Shown: positions 41,274 through 51,790 of the stretch, piece by piece
How the letters are laid out: each line of letters starts with the position of its first letter
Position numbering within the stretch: the stretch's first letter is position 1
DNA from: Citrobacter sedlakii NBRC 105722
Lineage (GTDB): Bacteria; Pseudomonadota; Gammaproteobacteria; Enterobacterales; Enterobacteriaceae
Direction: 5' to 3'
DNA: 64,000 nucleotides
Assembly: GCF_000759835.1 (NCBI RefSeq)
Contig: NZ_BBNB01000002.1
Coordinates: forward strand, 124,001 to 188,000
Notes under the pieces: generated by a model
Database searches by the model: none
Told to the model about the DNA's origin: nothing
What the model saw: only the letters and a program-made list of their open reading frames with translations
Program-made: the position numbers and the translations under genes

Positions 41274-41350
41274 CGGACAAAGGCCGCACCCCCTGGCAAA
41301 GTTTTTGATTTACAATCGTATAACTGACAACAAACGGTGAAAAACGGTTA

Positions 41351-41366
41351 GTGTAAACGATTCCAC
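41351..41366. promoter_or_regulatory. External Gal operator OE
   Basis: GTGTAAACGATTCCAC is identical to the E. coli external operator as I recall it. GalR and GalS bind here and, with the internal operator in galE, form a repression loop. Confidence 0.9.
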
Positions 41367-41378
41367 TATTTTATTCCG

Positions 41379-41420
41379 TGTCACACTTTTCGCATCTTTG
41401 TTATGCTATGGTTATTCCAT
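41379..41420 (+). promoter_or_regulatory. CRP site and gal promoters P1/P2
   Basis: TGTCACACTTTTCGCA (CRP-type half sites) is followed by TATGCTATGGTTA, in which the overlapping -10 elements of P2 (TATGCT) and P1 (TATGGT) lie five bases apart, as in E. coli. cAMP-CRP selects P1. Confidence 0.8.
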
Positions 41421-41444
41421 ACCATAAGCTTAACGGAGCGAATT

Positions 41445-42461
41445 ATGAGAGTTTTGGTTACCGGTGGTAGCGGTTACATTGGCAGTCATACGTGCGTGCA
41501 GTTATTGAAAAACGGTCACGACGTCATCATCCTTGACAACCTCTGTAACAGTAAGCGCAGCGTCCTTCCCGTGATCGAACGTCTTGGCGGAAAACACCCG
41601 ACCTTTGTCGAAGGCGACATCCGCAATGAAGCGCTGATGACCGAGATCCTCCACGACCACGCGATTGATACCGTCATCCACTTCGCCGGTCTGAAAGCGG
41701 TGGGGGAATCCGTCGCCAAACCGCTGGAGTATTATGACAATAACGTTAACGGCACCCTGCGGCTGATTAGCGCCATGCGCGCCGCCAACGTCAAAAACAT
41801 TATCTTTAGCTCCTCCGCCACCGTCTACGGCGACCAGCCGAAAATTCCTTATGTTGAAAGCTTCCCGACCGGCACCCCGCAAAGTCCCTACGGGAAAAGC
41901 AAACTGATGGTCGAACAGATCCTGACCGATCTGCAAAAAGCGCAGCCGGAATGGAGCATCGCCCTGCTGCGCTACTTTAACCCGGTCGGCGCGCACCCAT
42001 CAGGCGATATGGGGGAAGACCCGCAGGGCATCCCGAATAACCTGATGCCTTACATTGCGCAGGTGGCCGTCGGTCGTCGCGACTCCCTCGCCATTTTTGG
42101 CAACGACTATCCGACCGAGGACGGTACCGGCGTACGCGATTACATTCACGTCATGGATTTGGCCGACGGTCACGTCGCGGCGATGGAAAAGCTGGCGGGT
42201 ATCCAGGGCGTGCATATTTATAACCTCGGCGCGGGCATCGGCAGTAGCGTCCTGGACGTGGTCAACGCGTTCAGTAAAGCCTGCGGCAAACCCGTTAACT
42301 ACCATTTTGCGCCGCGCCGCGATGGCGATCTTCCTGCTTACTGGGCAGACGCCAGCAAAGCAGATCGCGAACTGAACTGGCGCGTTACGCGCACCCTCGA
42401 CGAAATGGCGCAGGACACCTGGCACTGGCAGTCTCGCCATCCGCAGGGATACCCGGATTAA
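41445..42461 (+). CDS. galE: UDP-glucose 4-epimerase GalE
   Basis: This 338-residue short-chain dehydrogenase-type epimerase interconverts UDP-galactose and UDP-glucose. The NAD+ motif GGSGYIGSH is at residues 7-15. The catalytic dyad is SSSATVYG (Ser) and Tyr149-x3-Lys153 (YGKSK). The start at MRVLVTGGSG agrees with E. coli; the frame is open 14 codons earlier in the promoter. The internal Gal operator lies within its first codons. It is first in galETKM. Confidence 0.98.
   Translation: MRVLVTGGSGYIGSHTCVQLLKNGHDVIILDNLCNSKRSVLPVIERLGGKHPTFVEGDIRNEALMTEILHDHAIDTVIHFAGLKAVGESVAKPLEYYDNNVNGTLRLISAMRAANVKNIIFSSSATVYGDQPKIPYVESFPTGTPQSPYGKSKLMVEQILTDLQKAQPEWSIALLRYFNPVGAHPSGDMGEDPQGIPNNLMPYIAQVAVGRRDSLAIFGNDYPTEDGTGVRDYIHVMDLADGHVAAMEKLAGIQGVHIYNLGAGIGSSVLDVVNAFSKACGKPVNYHFAPRRDGDLPAYWADASKADRELNWRVTRTLDEMAQDTWHWQSRHPQGYPD
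41464..41479. promoter_or_regulatory. Internal Gal operator OI
   Basis: GTGGTAGCGGTTACAT inside the start of galE matches the E. coli internal operator. Its centre is 113 bases from that of OE, the same spacing type needed for the GalR-HU loop. Confidence 0.9.
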
Positions 42462-42470
42462 GGACGAATC

Positions 42471-43517
42471 ATGACCCCATTTAACCCTGTCGATCATCCA
42501 CATCGCCGTTTTAACCCGCTAACCGGACAGTGGATTCTGGTTTCACCGCATCGTGCCAAGCGCCCCTGGCAGGGCGCGCAGGAAAAGCCCGCAGACGAGA
42601 CGCTGCCTTCTCACGATCCGGACTGCTTCCTGTGCGCCGGTAACACCCGCGTCACTGGCGATAAAAACCCCGATTACACCGGCACTTACGTTTTCACCAA
42701 CGATTTCGCCGCGCTGATGACCGATACGCCCGACGCGCCGGAAAACCACGATCCGCTGATGCGCTGCCAGAGCGCGCGCGGCACCAGCCGCGTCATTTGT
42801 TTCTCGCCCGATCACAGCAAAACCCTGCCGGAACTGAGCGTGCCGGCGCTAACGGAAATTGTGAAAACCTGGCAGACGCAAACCGCCGAGCTTGGCAAAA
42901 CGTATCCCTGGGTGCAGGTTTTCGAGAACAAAGGCGCGGCCATGGGCTGCTCTAATCCGCATCCGCACGGACAGATTTGGGCGAACAGCTTTCTGCCTAA
43001 CGAAGCGGAACGCGAAGATCAGCGGCAAAAAACGTATTTCGCCGAACAGGGCTCGCCGATGCTCCTCGACTACGTGCGGCGTGAACGGGCAGACGGCAGC
43101 CGTACCGTGGTGGAAACCGAACACTGGTTGGCCGTGGTGCCTTACTGGGCCGCCTGGCCGTTCGAAACCCTGCTGCTGCCCAAAACCCATGTCCTGCGCA
43201 TTACCGACTTGACCGACGACCAGCGCGCCGATTTGGCGCTGGCTCTGAAAAAACTGACCAGTCGTTACGACAACCTGTTTACCTGCTCCTTCCCCTACTC
43301 CATGGGCTGGCATGGCGCGCCGTTTAACGGTGAACAGAACGACCACTGGCAGTTGCATGCGCACTTTTATCCGCCGTTGCTGCGTTCCGCGACCGTTCGC
43401 AAATTTATGGTCGGTTACGAAATGCTGGCGGAAACCCAGCGCGATCTCACTGCCGAACAAGCGGCAGAGCGCCTGCGTGCGGTCAGCGACATCCACTTTC
43501 GCGAATCCGGAGTATAA
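42471..43517 (+). CDS. galT: Galactose-1-phosphate uridylyltransferase GalT
   Basis: This 348-residue HIT-superfamily enzyme swaps UMP between UDP-glucose and galactose 1-phosphate. The active site NPHPHGQIW contains the nucleophilic His. CFLCAGN near residue 52 supplies zinc-ligand cysteines. It starts nine bases after galE and ends two bases before galK. Length equals that of E. coli GalT. Confidence 0.98.
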   Translation: MTPFNPVDHPHRRFNPLTGQWILVSPHRAKRPWQGAQEKPADETLPSHDPDCFLCAGNTRVTGDKNPDYTGTYVFTNDFAALMTDTPDAPENHDPLMRCQSARGTSRVICFSPDHSKTLPELSVPALTEIVKTWQTQTAELGKTYPWVQVFENKGAAMGCSNPHPHGQIWANSFLPNEAEREDQRQKTYFAEQGSPMLLDYVRRERADGSRTVVETEHWLAVVPYWAAWPFETLLLPKTHVLRITDLTDDQRADLALALKKLTSRYDNLFTCSFPYSMGWHGAPFNGEQNDHWQLHAHFYPPLLRSATVRKFMVGYEMLAETQRDLTAEQAAERLRAVSDIHFRESGV

Positions 43518-43519
43518 AA

Positions 43520-44668
43520 ATGAATCTGAAAGAGAACACACTCTCTCTGTTTGCTGAAAAATTCGGCTACCCTGCCACCCACACGATTCAGGCGCCAGGC
43601 CGCGTTAACCTTATCGGCGAGCATACCGATTATAACGACGGCTTCGTGCTACCCTGCGCCATCGACTACCAAACGGTCATTAGCTGCGCCGCGCGCGACG
43701 ACCGTCAGGTTCGGGTGATTGCCGCTGACTACGAAAACCAGATGGATGTGTTTTCGCTTGACGCGCCGATTGTCACCCATGACAGCCAGCAGTGGTCAAA
43801 CTATGTGCGGGGCGTAGTAAAACATCTGCAAAAACGCGACGCCAGCTTCGGCGGCGCAGATCTGGTTATCAGCGGTAATGTGCCCCAGGGGGCAGGTTTA
43901 AGTTCATCCGCGTCGCTGGAAGTGGCGGTCGGCACCGTGTTCCAGCAGCTTTACCACCTGCCGCTGGACGGCGCGCAGATCGCGCTGAACGGCCAGGAAG
44001 CGGAAAATCAGTTTGTCGGCTGCAACTGCGGCATTATGGATCAGCTTATCTCCGCGCTGGGTAAAAAAGATCACGCGCTGCTGATCGACTGTCGCTCACT
44101 CGGCACTAAAGCGGTTTCCATGCCTGAAGGCGTGGCGATTGTGATCATCAACAGTAACTTCAAACGTACGCTGGTCGGCAGCGAGTACAACACCCGTCGC
44201 GAGCAGTGCGAAACGGGCGCGCGATTCTTCCAGCAGCCTGCGCTGCGCGACGTCAGCCTCGACGCCTTTAACGCTGTCGCCGCTGAACTCGATCCGCTGG
44301 TTGCCAAACGCGTGCGTCACGTGTTAACTGAAAACGCACGTACTGTTGAAGCGGCAAGCGCGCTGGAGAAAGGCGACCTTAAGCGTATGGGTGAACTGAT
44401 GGCGCAATCTCATGCCTCCATGCGTGACGATTTCGAAATCACCGTACCGCAGATCGATACTCTGGTGGAGATCGTCAAAAAGACTATCGGCGAGAACGGC
44501 GGCGTGCGCATGACCGGCGGCGGCTTTGGCGGCTGCGTCGTGGCGCTGATCCCGGAGACGCTGGTACCGGCCGTTCAACAGGCTGTCGCAGAACAGTACG
44601 AAGCGAAAACCGGCATTAAAGAAACATTTTACGTTTGCAAACCCTCACAAGGAGCAGGACAGTGCTGA
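43520..44668 (+). CDS. galK: Galactokinase GalK
   Basis: This 382-residue GHMP kinase phosphorylates galactose at C1. Sugar-binding motif [13 protein letters not shown] (about residues 33-45), ATP loop [13 protein letters not shown] and C-terminal [14 protein letters not shown] are intact. The [13 protein letters not shown] segment carries the catalytic Asp. It overlaps galM by seven bases. Confidence 0.98.
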   Translation: MNLKENTLSLFAEKFGYPATHTIQAPGRVNLIGEHTDYNDGFVLPCAIDYQTVISCAARDDRQVRVIAADYENQMDVFSLDAPIVTHDSQQWSNYVRGVVKHLQKRDASFGGADLVISGNVPQGAGLSSSASLEVAVGTVFQQLYHLPLDGAQIALNGQEAENQFVGCNCGIMDQLISALGKKDHALLIDCRSLGTKAVSMPEGVAIVIINSNFKRTLVGSEYNTRREQCETGARFFQQPALRDVSLDAFNAVAAELDPLVAKRVRHVLTENARTVEAASALEKGDLKRMGELMAQSHASMRDDFEITVPQIDTLVEIVKKTIGENGGVRMTGGGFGGCVVALIPETLVPAVQQAVAEQYEAKTGIKETFYVCKPSQGAGQC

Positions 44669-45702
44669 ATGAAACACCCGCACTGGCACCCGATGGTCAG
44701 CCGTACCGCCTGTTAACCCTGCGCAATAGCGCAGGGATGGTGGTCACGCTGATGGACTGGGGTGCTACCTTACTTTCCGCGCGCATTCCCCTTTCCGACG
44801 GCAGCGTGCGTGAAGCGCTGCTGGGATGCGCCAGCCCGGAACACTATCAGGATCAGACGGCCTTTCTTGGCGCGTCAATCGGTCGCTACGCTAACCGTAT
44901 CGCCGACAGCCGCTATGTTTTTAACGGCGAAACCGTGACCTTACAGCCAAGTCAGGGCGTCAACCAACTGCACGGCGGACCGGAAGGGTTTGATAAACGC
45001 CGCTGGCAGATTGTGAATCAAAACGAACGCCAGGTGCTGTTCGCGTTAACTTCAGATGATGGCGACCAGGGCTTTCCGGGCAATCTCGGCGCGACGGCGC
45101 AGTATCGTCTGACCGACGATAACCGCATCTCTATCACCTATCGCGCCACGGTGGATAAGACCTGTCCGGTCAACCTGACCAACCACGTTTACTTTAACCT
45201 TGATGGCGACCAGACCGACGTGCGCCAGCATAAGCTGCAACTCCTGGCGGAGCAGTATCTGCCGGTCGATGAAGGCGGGATCCCGCGTGACGGACTTAAA
45301 TCCGTCGCCGGTACGTCGTTTGATTTTCGCCACGCAAAAGTCATTGCCAGCGAATTTCTTGCCGATGACGATCAGCGCAAGGTGAAAGGCTACGATCACG
45401 CCTTCCTGCTTCAGGCCAATGGTGATGCCCGTACCCCCGCAGCCCGTCTGTGGTCTGCGGATGAGAAATTGCAGATGGAGGTTTACACCTCTGCTCCGGC
45501 GCTGCAGTTTTACTCTGGCAACTATTTGGCTGGCACCTCATCACGCGGTCCGGTGCCGTATGCGGATTACCAGGGGCTGGCGCTGGAAAGCGAGTTTCTG
45601 CCCGACAGCCCGAACCATCCGGAATGGCCACAGCCGGACTGCTTCCTGCGTCCTGGCGACGAATATGCCAGCGTGACGGAATATCGGTTTATTCCGTCCT
45701 GA
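44662..45702 (+). CDS. galM: Galactose mutarotase GalM
   Basis: This 346-residue aldose 1-epimerase interconverts alpha and beta galactose so that GalK can use it. Catalytic His lies in LTNHVYFNL and the catalytic Glu in [12 protein letters not shown] near the C-terminus; GRYANRI and [13 protein letters not shown] are substrate contacts. A GTG start within the galK end, after GGAGCAGG, gives the E. coli length; the frame opens nine codons earlier. It is the last gene of the operon. Confidence 0.96.
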   Translation: MLNETPALAPDGQPYRLLTLRNSAGMVVTLMDWGATLLSARIPLSDGSVREALLGCASPEHYQDQTAFLGASIGRYANRIADSRYVFNGETVTLQPSQGVNQLHGGPEGFDKRRWQIVNQNERQVLFALTSDDGDQGFPGNLGATAQYRLTDDNRISITYRATVDKTCPVNLTNHVYFNLDGDQTDVRQHKLQLLAEQYLPVDEGGIPRDGLKSVAGTSFDFRHAKVIASEFLADDDQRKVKGYDHAFLLQANGDARTPAARLWSADEKLQMEVYTSAPALQFYSGNYLAGTSSRGPVPYADYQGLALESEFLPDSPNHPEWPQPDCFLRPGDEYASVTEYRFIPS

Positions 45703-45717
45703 CGGTTTCGCTGAAAT

Positions 45718-45743
45718 TGCCCGGTGCCAAAAGCGCATCGGGC
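45718..45743 (+). terminator. Probable gal operon terminator
   Basis: TGCCCG and CGGGCA flank a further weak pairing (GTGC/GCGCA), 15 bases past galM, followed by ATACTTTCTCC. The T run is poor. Confidence 0.5.
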
Positions 45744-45879
45744 ATACTTTCTCCTCGCCTGGTTAATTCCCCGCCACTCAACGACAAAATCGCAACGCAG
45801 AGTTCACAAGAACCTTACACTGCCGTCTGATTTTCGCTATGGTTATGCGTAAGCGTTGCTGTTGATCAATAACGGCAAT

Positions 45880-45900
45880 ATAATGAGAATTATTATCATT
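45880..45900. promoter_or_regulatory. Fur-like box upstream of gpmA
   Basis: ATAATGAGAATTATTATCATT resembles the 19-bp Fur consensus (GATAATGATAATCATTATC). It lies 23 bases before gpmA, overlapping the leader or promoter. gpmA is reported to be Fur-controlled in E. coli. Confidence 0.7.
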
Positions 45901-45923
45901 AAACGGTATTAAGGAGTAAGTAT

Positions 45924-46676
45924 ATGGCTGTAACGAAGCTGGTGCTGGTACGCCACGGCGAAAGTCAGTGGAACAACGAAAACCGCTTTACCGGTTGGTA
46001 CGATGTCGATCTGTCCGAGAAAGGCGTGGGCGAAGCGAAAGCGGCGGGTAAGCTGCTGAAAGCTGAAGGCTATAGCTTTGATTTTGCTTATACCTCTGTG
46101 CTGAAACGTGCCATCCACACCCTGTGGAACGTGCTGGACGAACTGGATCAGGCCTGGCTGCCGGTTGAAAAATCCTGGAAACTGAACGAACGTCACTACG
46201 GCGCGTTGCAGGGTCTGAACAAAGCGGAAACCGCCGAGAAGTACGGCGACGAGCAGGTGAAACAGTGGCGTCGCGGCTTCGCGGTCACCCCGCCGGAACT
46301 GACCAAAGACGACGAGCGCTACCCGGGTCACGATCCGCGTTACGCAAAACTGACCGAAAAAGAGCTGCCGCTGACCGAAAGCCTGGCGCTCACCATCGAC
46401 CGCGTTATCCCTTACTGGAACGAAACCATTCTGCCGCGAATGAAGAGCGGCGAGCGCGTGATTATCGCCGCTCACGGTAACTCCCTGCGTGCGCTGGTGA
46501 AATACCTCGATAACATGAGCGAAGATGAGATCCTCGAACTGAATATCCCGACCGGCGTGCCGCTGGTTTACGAGTTCGACGAAAACTTCAAGCCGATCAA
46601 ACACTACTATCTGGGTAATGCTGACGAGATCGCCGCAAAAGCCGCCGCCGTCGCAAACCAGGGTAAAGCGAAGTAA
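45924..46676 (+). CDS. gpmA: 2,3-bisphosphoglycerate-dependent phosphoglycerate mutase GpmA
   Basis: This 250-residue glycolytic mutase interconverts 3- and 2-phosphoglycerate through phospho-His11 in [10 protein letters not shown]. The second active-site His is in [12 protein letters not shown] near residue 184; [11 protein letters not shown] and RYPGHDPRY complete the pocket. AAGGAG precedes the ATG. Codon choice is strongly biased (CTG, CGT/CGC, GAA), as expected for a highly expressed gene. Confidence 0.98.
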   Translation: MAVTKLVLVRHGESQWNNENRFTGWYDVDLSEKGVGEAKAAGKLLKAEGYSFDFAYTSVLKRAIHTLWNVLDELDQAWLPVEKSWKLNERHYGALQGLNKAETAEKYGDEQVKQWRRGFAVTPPELTKDDERYPGHDPRYAKLTEKELPLTESLALTIDRVIPYWNETILPRMKSGERVIIAAHGNSLRALVKYLDNMSEDEILELNIPTGVPLVYEFDENFKPIKHYYLGNADEIAAKAAAVANQGKAK

Positions 46677-46725
46677 GCCAGTCTGCTGTCGCTACGCTTG
46701 TCAGGTCTGTGGATCGTTGATCTTT

Positions 46726-46755
46726 CCGGGCCGGATAAGGCGCTTAAGCCACCTC
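46726..46755. repeat. Degenerate REP-like sequence after gpmA
   Basis: GGGCCGGATAAGGCGCTTAA resembles half of a REP unit (GCCGGATAAGGCG core). Only one arm is clear. Confidence 0.4.
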
Positions 46756-46763
46756 GACAGACG

Positions 46764-46792
46764 AAAAAGCCGACTCACTGAGTCGGCTTTTT
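46764..46792. terminator. Bidirectional terminator between gpmA and aroG
   Basis: AAAAAGCCGACTCA-C-TGAGTCGGCTTTTTT forms a 9-bp GC-containing stem with A and T tracts on both sides. It serves both convergent genes. Confidence 0.92.
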
Positions 46793-46805
46793 TACAGGAG
46801 AAAGA

Positions 46806-47858
46806 TTACCCGCGCCGTGCTTTTACTGCTTCCGCGAGCTGGCGCAGAATGGCGTCAGTGTCTTCCCAGCTAATGCAGGCATCGGTAATACTCTTGCCGT
46901 ACACCAGCGGTTCACCGCTGTCCGGGTTCTGATTGCCCTCTACCAGGTGGCTTTCGATCATCACTCCCATAATCGCTTTCTCGCCGCCCGCGATCTGCTG
47001 GCACACGTCAGCGCCAACGTCCATCTGCTTTTTAAACTGCTTGCAGGAATTCGCATGGCTGAAATCGATCATGATTTGCGCGGGCAGACCGGCCTTCGCC
47101 AGCCCTTCCTTCACTGCCGCGACGTGCGTGGCGCTGTAGTTTGGCTCTTTTCCGCCGCGCAGGATGATATGGCAGTCACCGTTGCCGCTGGTATTGACGA
47201 TCGCCGAGTGGCCCCACTTGGTGACCGACAGGAAGCAGTGCGGCGCGCCTGCGGCATTGATGGCGTCAATAGCGACCTTGATGGTGCCATCGGTGCCGTT
47301 TTTGAAGCCTACCGGGCAGGAAAGACCAGAAGCCAGTTCGCGATGTACCTGAGACTCCGTGGTACGCGCGCCAATCGCCCCCCAGCTCATCAGGTCCGCC
47401 AGATATTGTGGGGTAATCATGTCCAGAAACTCACCCGCCGCAGGCAGACCGCTGTCGTTGATATCCAGCAGCAGCTTACGCGCAATGCGCAGACCATCAT
47501 TGATCTGGAAGCTGTTATCCATGTGCGGATCGTTGATCAGCCCTTTCCAGCCAACGGTGGTGCGCGGCTTTTCGAAATAGACGCGCATCACGATTTCCAG
47601 TTCGTCTTTCAACGCTTCACGCAGCGCCAACAGGCGGCCCGCGTATTCTTTTGCGGCAACCGGATCATGAATTGAGCAAGGACCAATCACGACCAGCAGG
47701 CGGTCGTCGTTGCCTTTTAAAATTTTGTGAATCGCCTTACGCGCATGGGCCACGGTATTTGCGGCATTTTCAGTAGCGGGGAACTTTTCCAGCAGTGCGA
47801 CAGGGGGTAATAACTCGTTGATCTCTTTGATGCGTAAATCGTCGTTCTGATAATTCAT
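46806..47858 (-). CDS. aroG: DAHP synthase, Phe-sensitive (AroG)
   Basis: This 350-residue enzyme condenses phosphoenolpyruvate with erythrose 4-phosphate, the entry into aromatic amino acid synthesis. VVIGPCSIHDP (metal Cys), GARTTESQVHRELASG, PVGFKNGTDG and MIDFSHANS are family hallmarks. Assignment to the Phe-inhibited isozyme rests on overall match and on the position between gpmA and ybgS. A TyrR box lies 71 bases upstream. Confidence 0.97.
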   Translation of the reverse strand: MNYQNDDLRIKEINELLPPVALLEKFPATENAANTVAHARKAIHKILKGNDDRLLVVIGPCSIHDPVAAKEYAGRLLALREALKDELEIVMRVYFEKPRTTVGWKGLINDPHMDNSFQINDGLRIARKLLLDINDSGLPAAGEFLDMITPQYLADLMSWGAIGARTTESQVHRELASGLSCPVGFKNGTDGTIKVAIDAINAAGAPHCFLSVTKWGHSAIVNTSGNGDCHIILRGGKEPNYSATHVAAVKEGLAKAGLPAQIMIDFSHANSCKQFKKQMDVGADVCQQIAGGEKAIMGVMIESHLVEGNQNPDSGEPLVYGKSITDACISWEDTDAILRQLAEAVKARRG

Positions 47859-47928
47859 GATTCGTCCAGTGTTGCCATACTTATATAAATGAATGCAATC
47901 CCTCCAATCTATATCGTCAGTCAGAAAG

Positions 47929-47946
47929 TGTAAACGCGATTTTACA
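47929..47946. promoter_or_regulatory. TyrR box of aroG
   Basis: TGTAAACGCGATTTTACA is an exact match to the strong TyrR consensus TGTAAA-N6-TTTACA. TyrR with phenylalanine represses aroG in E. coli. The rest of the 47859-48174 gap is AT-rich promoter sequence for aroG and ybgS, with no gene seen. Confidence 0.9.
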
Positions 47947-48174
47947 CTTCGAACGGATTAATCCTGGAAATCCGCAAAAAAACACCAGAAAGTAGCGAAA
48001 AACGAGATCTAACCTACAATTTTTAATTGTAACTGCTTAGTTTTTTAATTTTTTCAAGATTCTCTACTGGGCCATTACGCCCGGATGGGATCTTAAACCA
48101 TTGCCTGGTCCTTTCATGGCATATGCACTGTTGGAAGACGTTATCCGACATCTGAACCATAACAGGAGCATCTT

Positions 48175-48567
48175 ATGCAAATGACAAAATTGGCTTCACT
48201 GTTTCTTACTGCCACACTCAGCCTTGCCAGCGGCGCAGCGCTTGCTGCCGATACCGGCGCCCAGACGAACAACGGACAGGCCAACGCCGCCGCAGAAGCC
48301 GGTCAGGTCGCGCCGGATGCGAAACAAAACGTCGCGCCGAATAACCTCGACGGCACAAACATCAATACCGGTAACACGAACACCAATACCAGCGGCGCCC
48401 AGCAGTCCACCGGGACGTCTGCAACCGAGGATGGGATGACCAAAGACGAGGTGCATAAAAACACCATGTGTAAAGATGGTCGCTGTCCGGATGTGAATAA
48501 GAAAGTGGAAACTGGCGACGGCACCAGTAACAACGTGGATACCAAAACGGATGGCACCACTCAGTAA
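48175..48567 (+). CDS. ybgS: Secreted small protein YbgS
   Basis: This 130-residue protein has a clear signal peptide (about residues 1-24, cleaved after GAALA). The mature part is low in hydrophobic residues and rich in Asn, Thr, Gly and Gln ([13 protein letters not shown]), then a conserved [20 protein letters not shown] with a Cys pair likely to form a disulfide. The family is known only by homology (YbgS-like, linked to starvation or acid conditions in E. coli); function unknown. The central repeat-like stretch is where it differs most from E. coli. AACAGGAGC precedes the start and its own terminator follows. Confidence 0.92.
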   Translation: MQMTKLASLFLTATLSLASGAALAADTGAQTNNGQANAAAEAGQVAPDAKQNVAPNNLDGTNINTGNTNTNTSGAQQSTGTSATEDGMTKDEVHKNTMCKDGRCPDVNKKVETGDGTSNNVDTKTDGTTQ

Positions 48568-48587
48568 CGGTAAAACGGGCTGATAAC

Positions 48588-48612
48588 AGGAGAGCTAAGG
48601 CTCTCCTTTTTA
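48588..48612 (+). terminator. Terminator after ybgS
   Basis: AGGAGAGC-TAAG-GCTCTCCT is followed by TTTTAATTT, 20 bases beyond the stop. It is a textbook intrinsic terminator. Confidence 0.9.
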
Positions 48613-48679
48613 ATTTAATTCGACCAAAAACGATATGATGTCATACAGTTAACAGAGAATTCATAAAGGGATGACATTC

Positions 48680-49621
48680 ATGGCGCACGCTCACTCTCAC
48701 TCAACCCCTCATCTGCCTGAAGATAACAACGCACGTCGGTTACTGCTCGCGTTTTGCGTCACCGCGGGATTTATGCTGCTTGAGGTCGTTGGCGGGATTC
48801 TTTCCGGCTCGCTGGCGCTGCTGGCGGACGCCGGGCATATGTTAACTGACGCCGCCGCATTGCTGTTTGCCCTGCTGGCCGTTCAGTTTGCCCGCCGCCC
48901 GCCGACGTTACGTCATACGTTTGGCTGGCTGAGACTCACCACGCTGGCCGCATTCGTCAATGCGATTGCGTTAGTGGTTATCACTATTTTAATCGTCTGG
49001 GAAGCGATTGAGCGCTTCTATACGCCACGTCCGGTAGCGGGCGGCATGATGATGTCCATCGCCGTGGCAGGTTTGCTGGCGAATATCCTTGCGTTCTGGA
49101 TCCTGCATCGCGGCAGTGAGGAGAAAAACCTTAACGTGCGGGCCGCCGCTCTGCATGTTATGGGGGATTTGCTGGGTTCAGTGGGGGCGATTGTCGCCGC
49201 GCTGATAATTATCTGGACGGGTTGGACGCCCGCTGACCCCATTTTATCAATTCTGGTCTCGCTGTTAGTCCTGCGTAGCGCATGGCGTCTGTTGAAAGAC
49301 AGCGTGAATGAGTTGCTTGAGGGCGCGCCCGTGTCGCTGGATATCACCGCACTGAAACGCCATCTCAGCCGTGAAATCCCGGAGGTGCGAAATGTGCATC
49401 ACGTCCACGTCTGGATGGTGGGTGAAAAACCGGTAATGACGCTCCATGCGCAGGTGATCCCACCGCACGATCATGACGCCCTGCTGGCGCGCATTCAGCA
49501 TTTTCTCGTGCATCACTACCAGATTGCGCACGCCACCATTCAGATGGAGTACCAGCGTTGTGAAGGACCGGACTGCCATCTGAATGAGACAGCGTCCGGC
49601 CATACACATCATCACCATTAA
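48680..49621 (+). CDS. zitB: Zinc exporter ZitB (CDF family)
   Basis: This 313-residue cation diffusion facilitator exports Zn2+ in exchange for protons. It has six helices with the two metal-site signatures [11 protein letters not shown] (His-x3-Asp) and [10 protein letters not shown] (His-x3-Asp). A C-terminal cytoplasmic domain ([17 protein letters not shown]) and His-rich ends ([17 protein letters not shown]) follow. I start at the second ATG, nine bases after AAAGGG; the first ATG touches the ribosome site. It overlaps the convergent pnuC by four bases. Confidence 0.95.
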   Translation: MAHAHSHSTPHLPEDNNARRLLLAFCVTAGFMLLEVVGGILSGSLALLADAGHMLTDAAALLFALLAVQFARRPPTLRHTFGWLRLTTLAAFVNAIALVVITILIVWEAIERFYTPRPVAGGMMMSIAVAGLLANILAFWILHRGSEEKNLNVRAAALHVMGDLLGSVGAIVAALIIIWTGWTPADPILSILVSLLVLRSAWRLLKDSVNELLEGAPVSLDITALKRHLSREIPEVRNVHHVHVWMVGEKPVMTLHAQVIPPHDHDALLARIQHFLVHHYQIAHATIQMEYQRCEGPDCHLNETASGHTHHHH

Positions 49622-50337
49622 TGAGACAGCGCGCGTGAGCCTCGTTCGCGTGCGCTGTTAATCCACATCCGACTGCCGTTGAGCGCAATAAAAGTCAGGA
49701 TCAGATACTCCAGCGACATGGCGTATACGCCCTGAAGCGCGAAGATCACGACGCTAATAACGTTGATCACCACCCATAACAGCCAGTTCTCGACGTATTT
49801 TCGCGTCATCAGTATCATCGCCACAATCGACAGTACCATCATGCAGGAATCCCAGAACGGGAAAGCATCCGGCTGAAGATTGGGCATAACCACCTGTAGC
49901 CCCAGCGCCTGCATTATGGTTACCGCGACGCGGGTCAAAAAAGCAAACACCGGATCGATAAACACCGTCATCAGACCAATCGCCACCACACAAACGGCCA
50001 GCCAGCCCAGCGCTTTCGGTAACGGTAGCCAGCGGATTTTCAGTTCCGCCTCATTCTGGGTATTCTGCCGCGACCACGCATACCAGCCGTAGATATTCGC
50101 CGCAAAGAAAAAGAGTTGTAGCAGCAGGCTGGCATAGAGTTGGATCTGAAAGAAAATGATGGCAAATAACGTCACGTTGATCAGCCCGAAAACGTAATTG
50201 CTGATCTTTTCCATGCTGGCAAGACCAATGCACAACAGTCCGGCGATGGTGCCTACCGCCTCAATCCATGAAAGATCGTAACCACCGGCGCCGATCGGAA
50301 TATGTACCAGGATGTTCTGCGTACTAAAAAAGTCCAT
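49618..50337 (-). CDS. pnuC: Nicotinamide riboside transporter PnuC
   Basis: This 239-residue inner membrane facilitator carries nicotinamide riboside for NAD salvage. It has seven or so helices. The conserved IYGWYAWSR motif is near residues 83-91, and the C-terminal [19 protein letters not shown] helix holds the other substrate-contact region. It lies 25 bases downstream of nadA and is probably co-transcribed under NadR control. Confidence 0.96.
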   Translation of the reverse strand: MDFFSTQNILVHIPIGAGGYDLSWIEAVGTIAGLLCIGLASMEKISNYVFGLINVTLFAIIFFQIQLYASLLLQLFFFAANIYGWYAWSRQNTQNEAELKIRWLPLPKALGWLAVCVVAIGLMTVFIDPVFAFLTRVAVTIMQALGLQVVMPNLQPDAFPFWDSCMMVLSIVAMILMTRKYVENWLLWVVINVISVVIFALQGVYAMSLEYLILTFIALNGSRMWINSARERGSRALSH

Positions 50338-50362
50338 CTTTCCCCCAGAGCGTCTTTATTAT

Positions 50363-51406
50363 TTACGCACGTAGTGTAGCCGCAAAATCCAGCATGCGGT
50401 TTAACGGCAATAATGCTCCTTCTCGCAGCGCTGTATCAACCTGAATCTCATGGGCTTGTCCGCCCTGCTCCAGCCCTTCAGCAATCGCCTTAAGGCCGTT
50501 CATCGCCATCCACGGACAGTGCGCGCAGCTGCGGCAGGTTGCCCCTTCGCCAGCGGTGGGCGCTTCCAGCAACTCTTTGCCCGGAACGGCCTGCTGCATT
50601 TTGTAGAAAATACCGCGATCGGTAGCGACGATAAGTTGCTTATGCGGTAGCGTTTTCGCCGCGTTGATAAGTTGGCTGGTGGAGCCGACGGCGTCGGCCA
50701 TGTCGACAATCGATTGTGGGGATTCCGGGTGGACGAGGATTGCCGCTTCAGGGTAAAGCCCCTTCATGCGGGCCAACGCCTGGGTTTTAAACTCATCATG
50801 GACGATGCACGCGCCCTGCCAGCATAATACGTCGGCGCCAGTCTGTTTTTGCACATAGCGACCAAGATGACGATCCGGCGCCCAGATGATTTTTTCGCCC
50901 AAACTATCCAGATGCTCAATGAGTTCAACCGCAATGCTGGAGGTCACGACCCAATCGGCACGCGCTTTGACCGCAGCGGAGGTGTTAGCGTAGACCACCA
51001 CGGTGCGATCCGGATGGGCATCGCAAAATGCGTTAAATTCCTCGACAGGACAGCCGAGATCGAGCGAACATTCGGCCTGCAGCGTCGGCATCAAAATGGT
51101 TTTTTCCGGGCTGAGGATTTTGGCGGTTTCGCCCATAAAGCGTACTCCAGCCACCAGCAGGGTGGACGCAGGATGCTTTGCGCCAAAGCGCGCCATCTCA
51201 AGGGAGTCTGATATGCAACCGCCGGTCTCTTCCGCCAGTTGCTGGATTTCCGGATCGGTGTAATAGTGCGCGACCATCACTGCATCACGCGCTTTCAGCA
51301 GACGCTTGATTTTGTCGCGATAGAATTGTTTTTCGTCAACGCTCAGCGGGACAGGTTTTGGCGGAAACGGATAAATCGCTGCTTCTGGATCAAACATTAC
51401 GCTCAT
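50363..51406 (-). CDS. nadA: Quinolinate synthase NadA
   Basis: This 347-residue [4Fe-4S] enzyme condenses iminoaspartate with dihydroxyacetone phosphate to give quinolinate for de novo NAD synthesis. Cluster cysteines are expected in [25 protein letters not shown] and the C-terminal [24 protein letters not shown] and the [10 protein letters not shown] segment form the substrate site. Length equals that of E. coli NadA. A NadR-like operator lies 74 bases upstream. Confidence 0.97.
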   Translation of the reverse strand: MSVMFDPEAAIYPFPPKPVPLSVDEKQFYRDKIKRLLKARDAVMVAHYYTDPEIQQLAEETGGCISDSLEMARFGAKHPASTLLVAGVRFMGETAKILSPEKTILMPTLQAECSLDLGCPVEEFNAFCDAHPDRTVVVYANTSAAVKARADWVVTSSIAVELIEHLDSLGEKIIWAPDRHLGRYVQKQTGADVLCWQGACIVHDEFKTQALARMKGLYPEAAILVHPESPQSIVDMADAVGSTSQLINAAKTLPHKQLIVATDRGIFYKMQQAVPGKELLEAPTAGEGATCRSCAHCPWMAMNGLKAIAEGLEQGGQAHEIQVDTALREGALLPLNRMLDFAATLRA

Positions 51407-51479
51407 CTTGCTTTCTCGTTTTTCTCGCTTAACGAAATAACCGATACAGAGCGTACAGGACGCCGAAATCGGCCATATT

Positions 51480-51497
51480 TGTTTTATATGCTAAACA
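51480..51497. promoter_or_regulatory. NadR-like operator of nadA-pnuC
   Basis: TGTTTTATATGCTAAACA is an imperfect dyad close to the NadR consensus (TGTTTA-N6-TAAACA). It sits in the nadA promoter region, where NadR represses in related enterics. Confidence 0.75.
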
Positions 51498-51652
51498 AGA
51501 TAGCGGATTGCGTAACGAAAGTCACACCTATTGCGCACCGTTTTGCCGGAGGGTGACGGCGATCCGATCCGGCTTCGCCTCGCCCTTCGGGCCGTCGCCG
51601 CAAGCGGCTCCGTTGTCTCACTGCGTTCGAATCATTACATTCTGCACATAGC

Positions 51653-51679
51653 AAAAAGGCGCCTTTAGGGCGCCTTTTT
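51653..51679. terminator. Terminator of the tRNA operon
   Basis: AAAAAGGCGCC and GGCGCCTTTTT form an 11-bp stem with a TTTAG loop, four bases after the last tRNA gene (minus strand). A and T tracts on both sides make it work in both directions. Confidence 0.92.
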
Positions 51680-51683
51680 ACAT

Positions 51684-51759
51684 TGGTGGGTCGTGCAGGA
51701 TTCGAACCTGCGACCAATTGATTAAAAGTCAACTGCTCTACCAACTGAGCTAACGACCC
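51684..51759 (-). tRNA. tRNA-Lys (TTT), copy 1
   Basis: This 76-nt gene includes an encoded CCA. On the minus strand it begins GGGTCGTTAGCTCAG, has anticodon TTT in GACTTTTAATC, T arm GGTTCGAATCC and 3' end ACGACCCACCA. It is identical to the other three Lys copies in this window and is the most distal gene of the operon. Confidence 0.98.
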
Positions 51760-51790
51760 CTTGCGGGATTTACTGCTTAATCATTCAGAC

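Noticed and set aside
47890-47934. Possible 14-codon leader peptide MNAIPPIYIVSQKV near aroG
   Set aside because: It lies on the strand opposite to aroG, overlaps the TyrR box and has no ribosome site; no attenuator hairpin follows.
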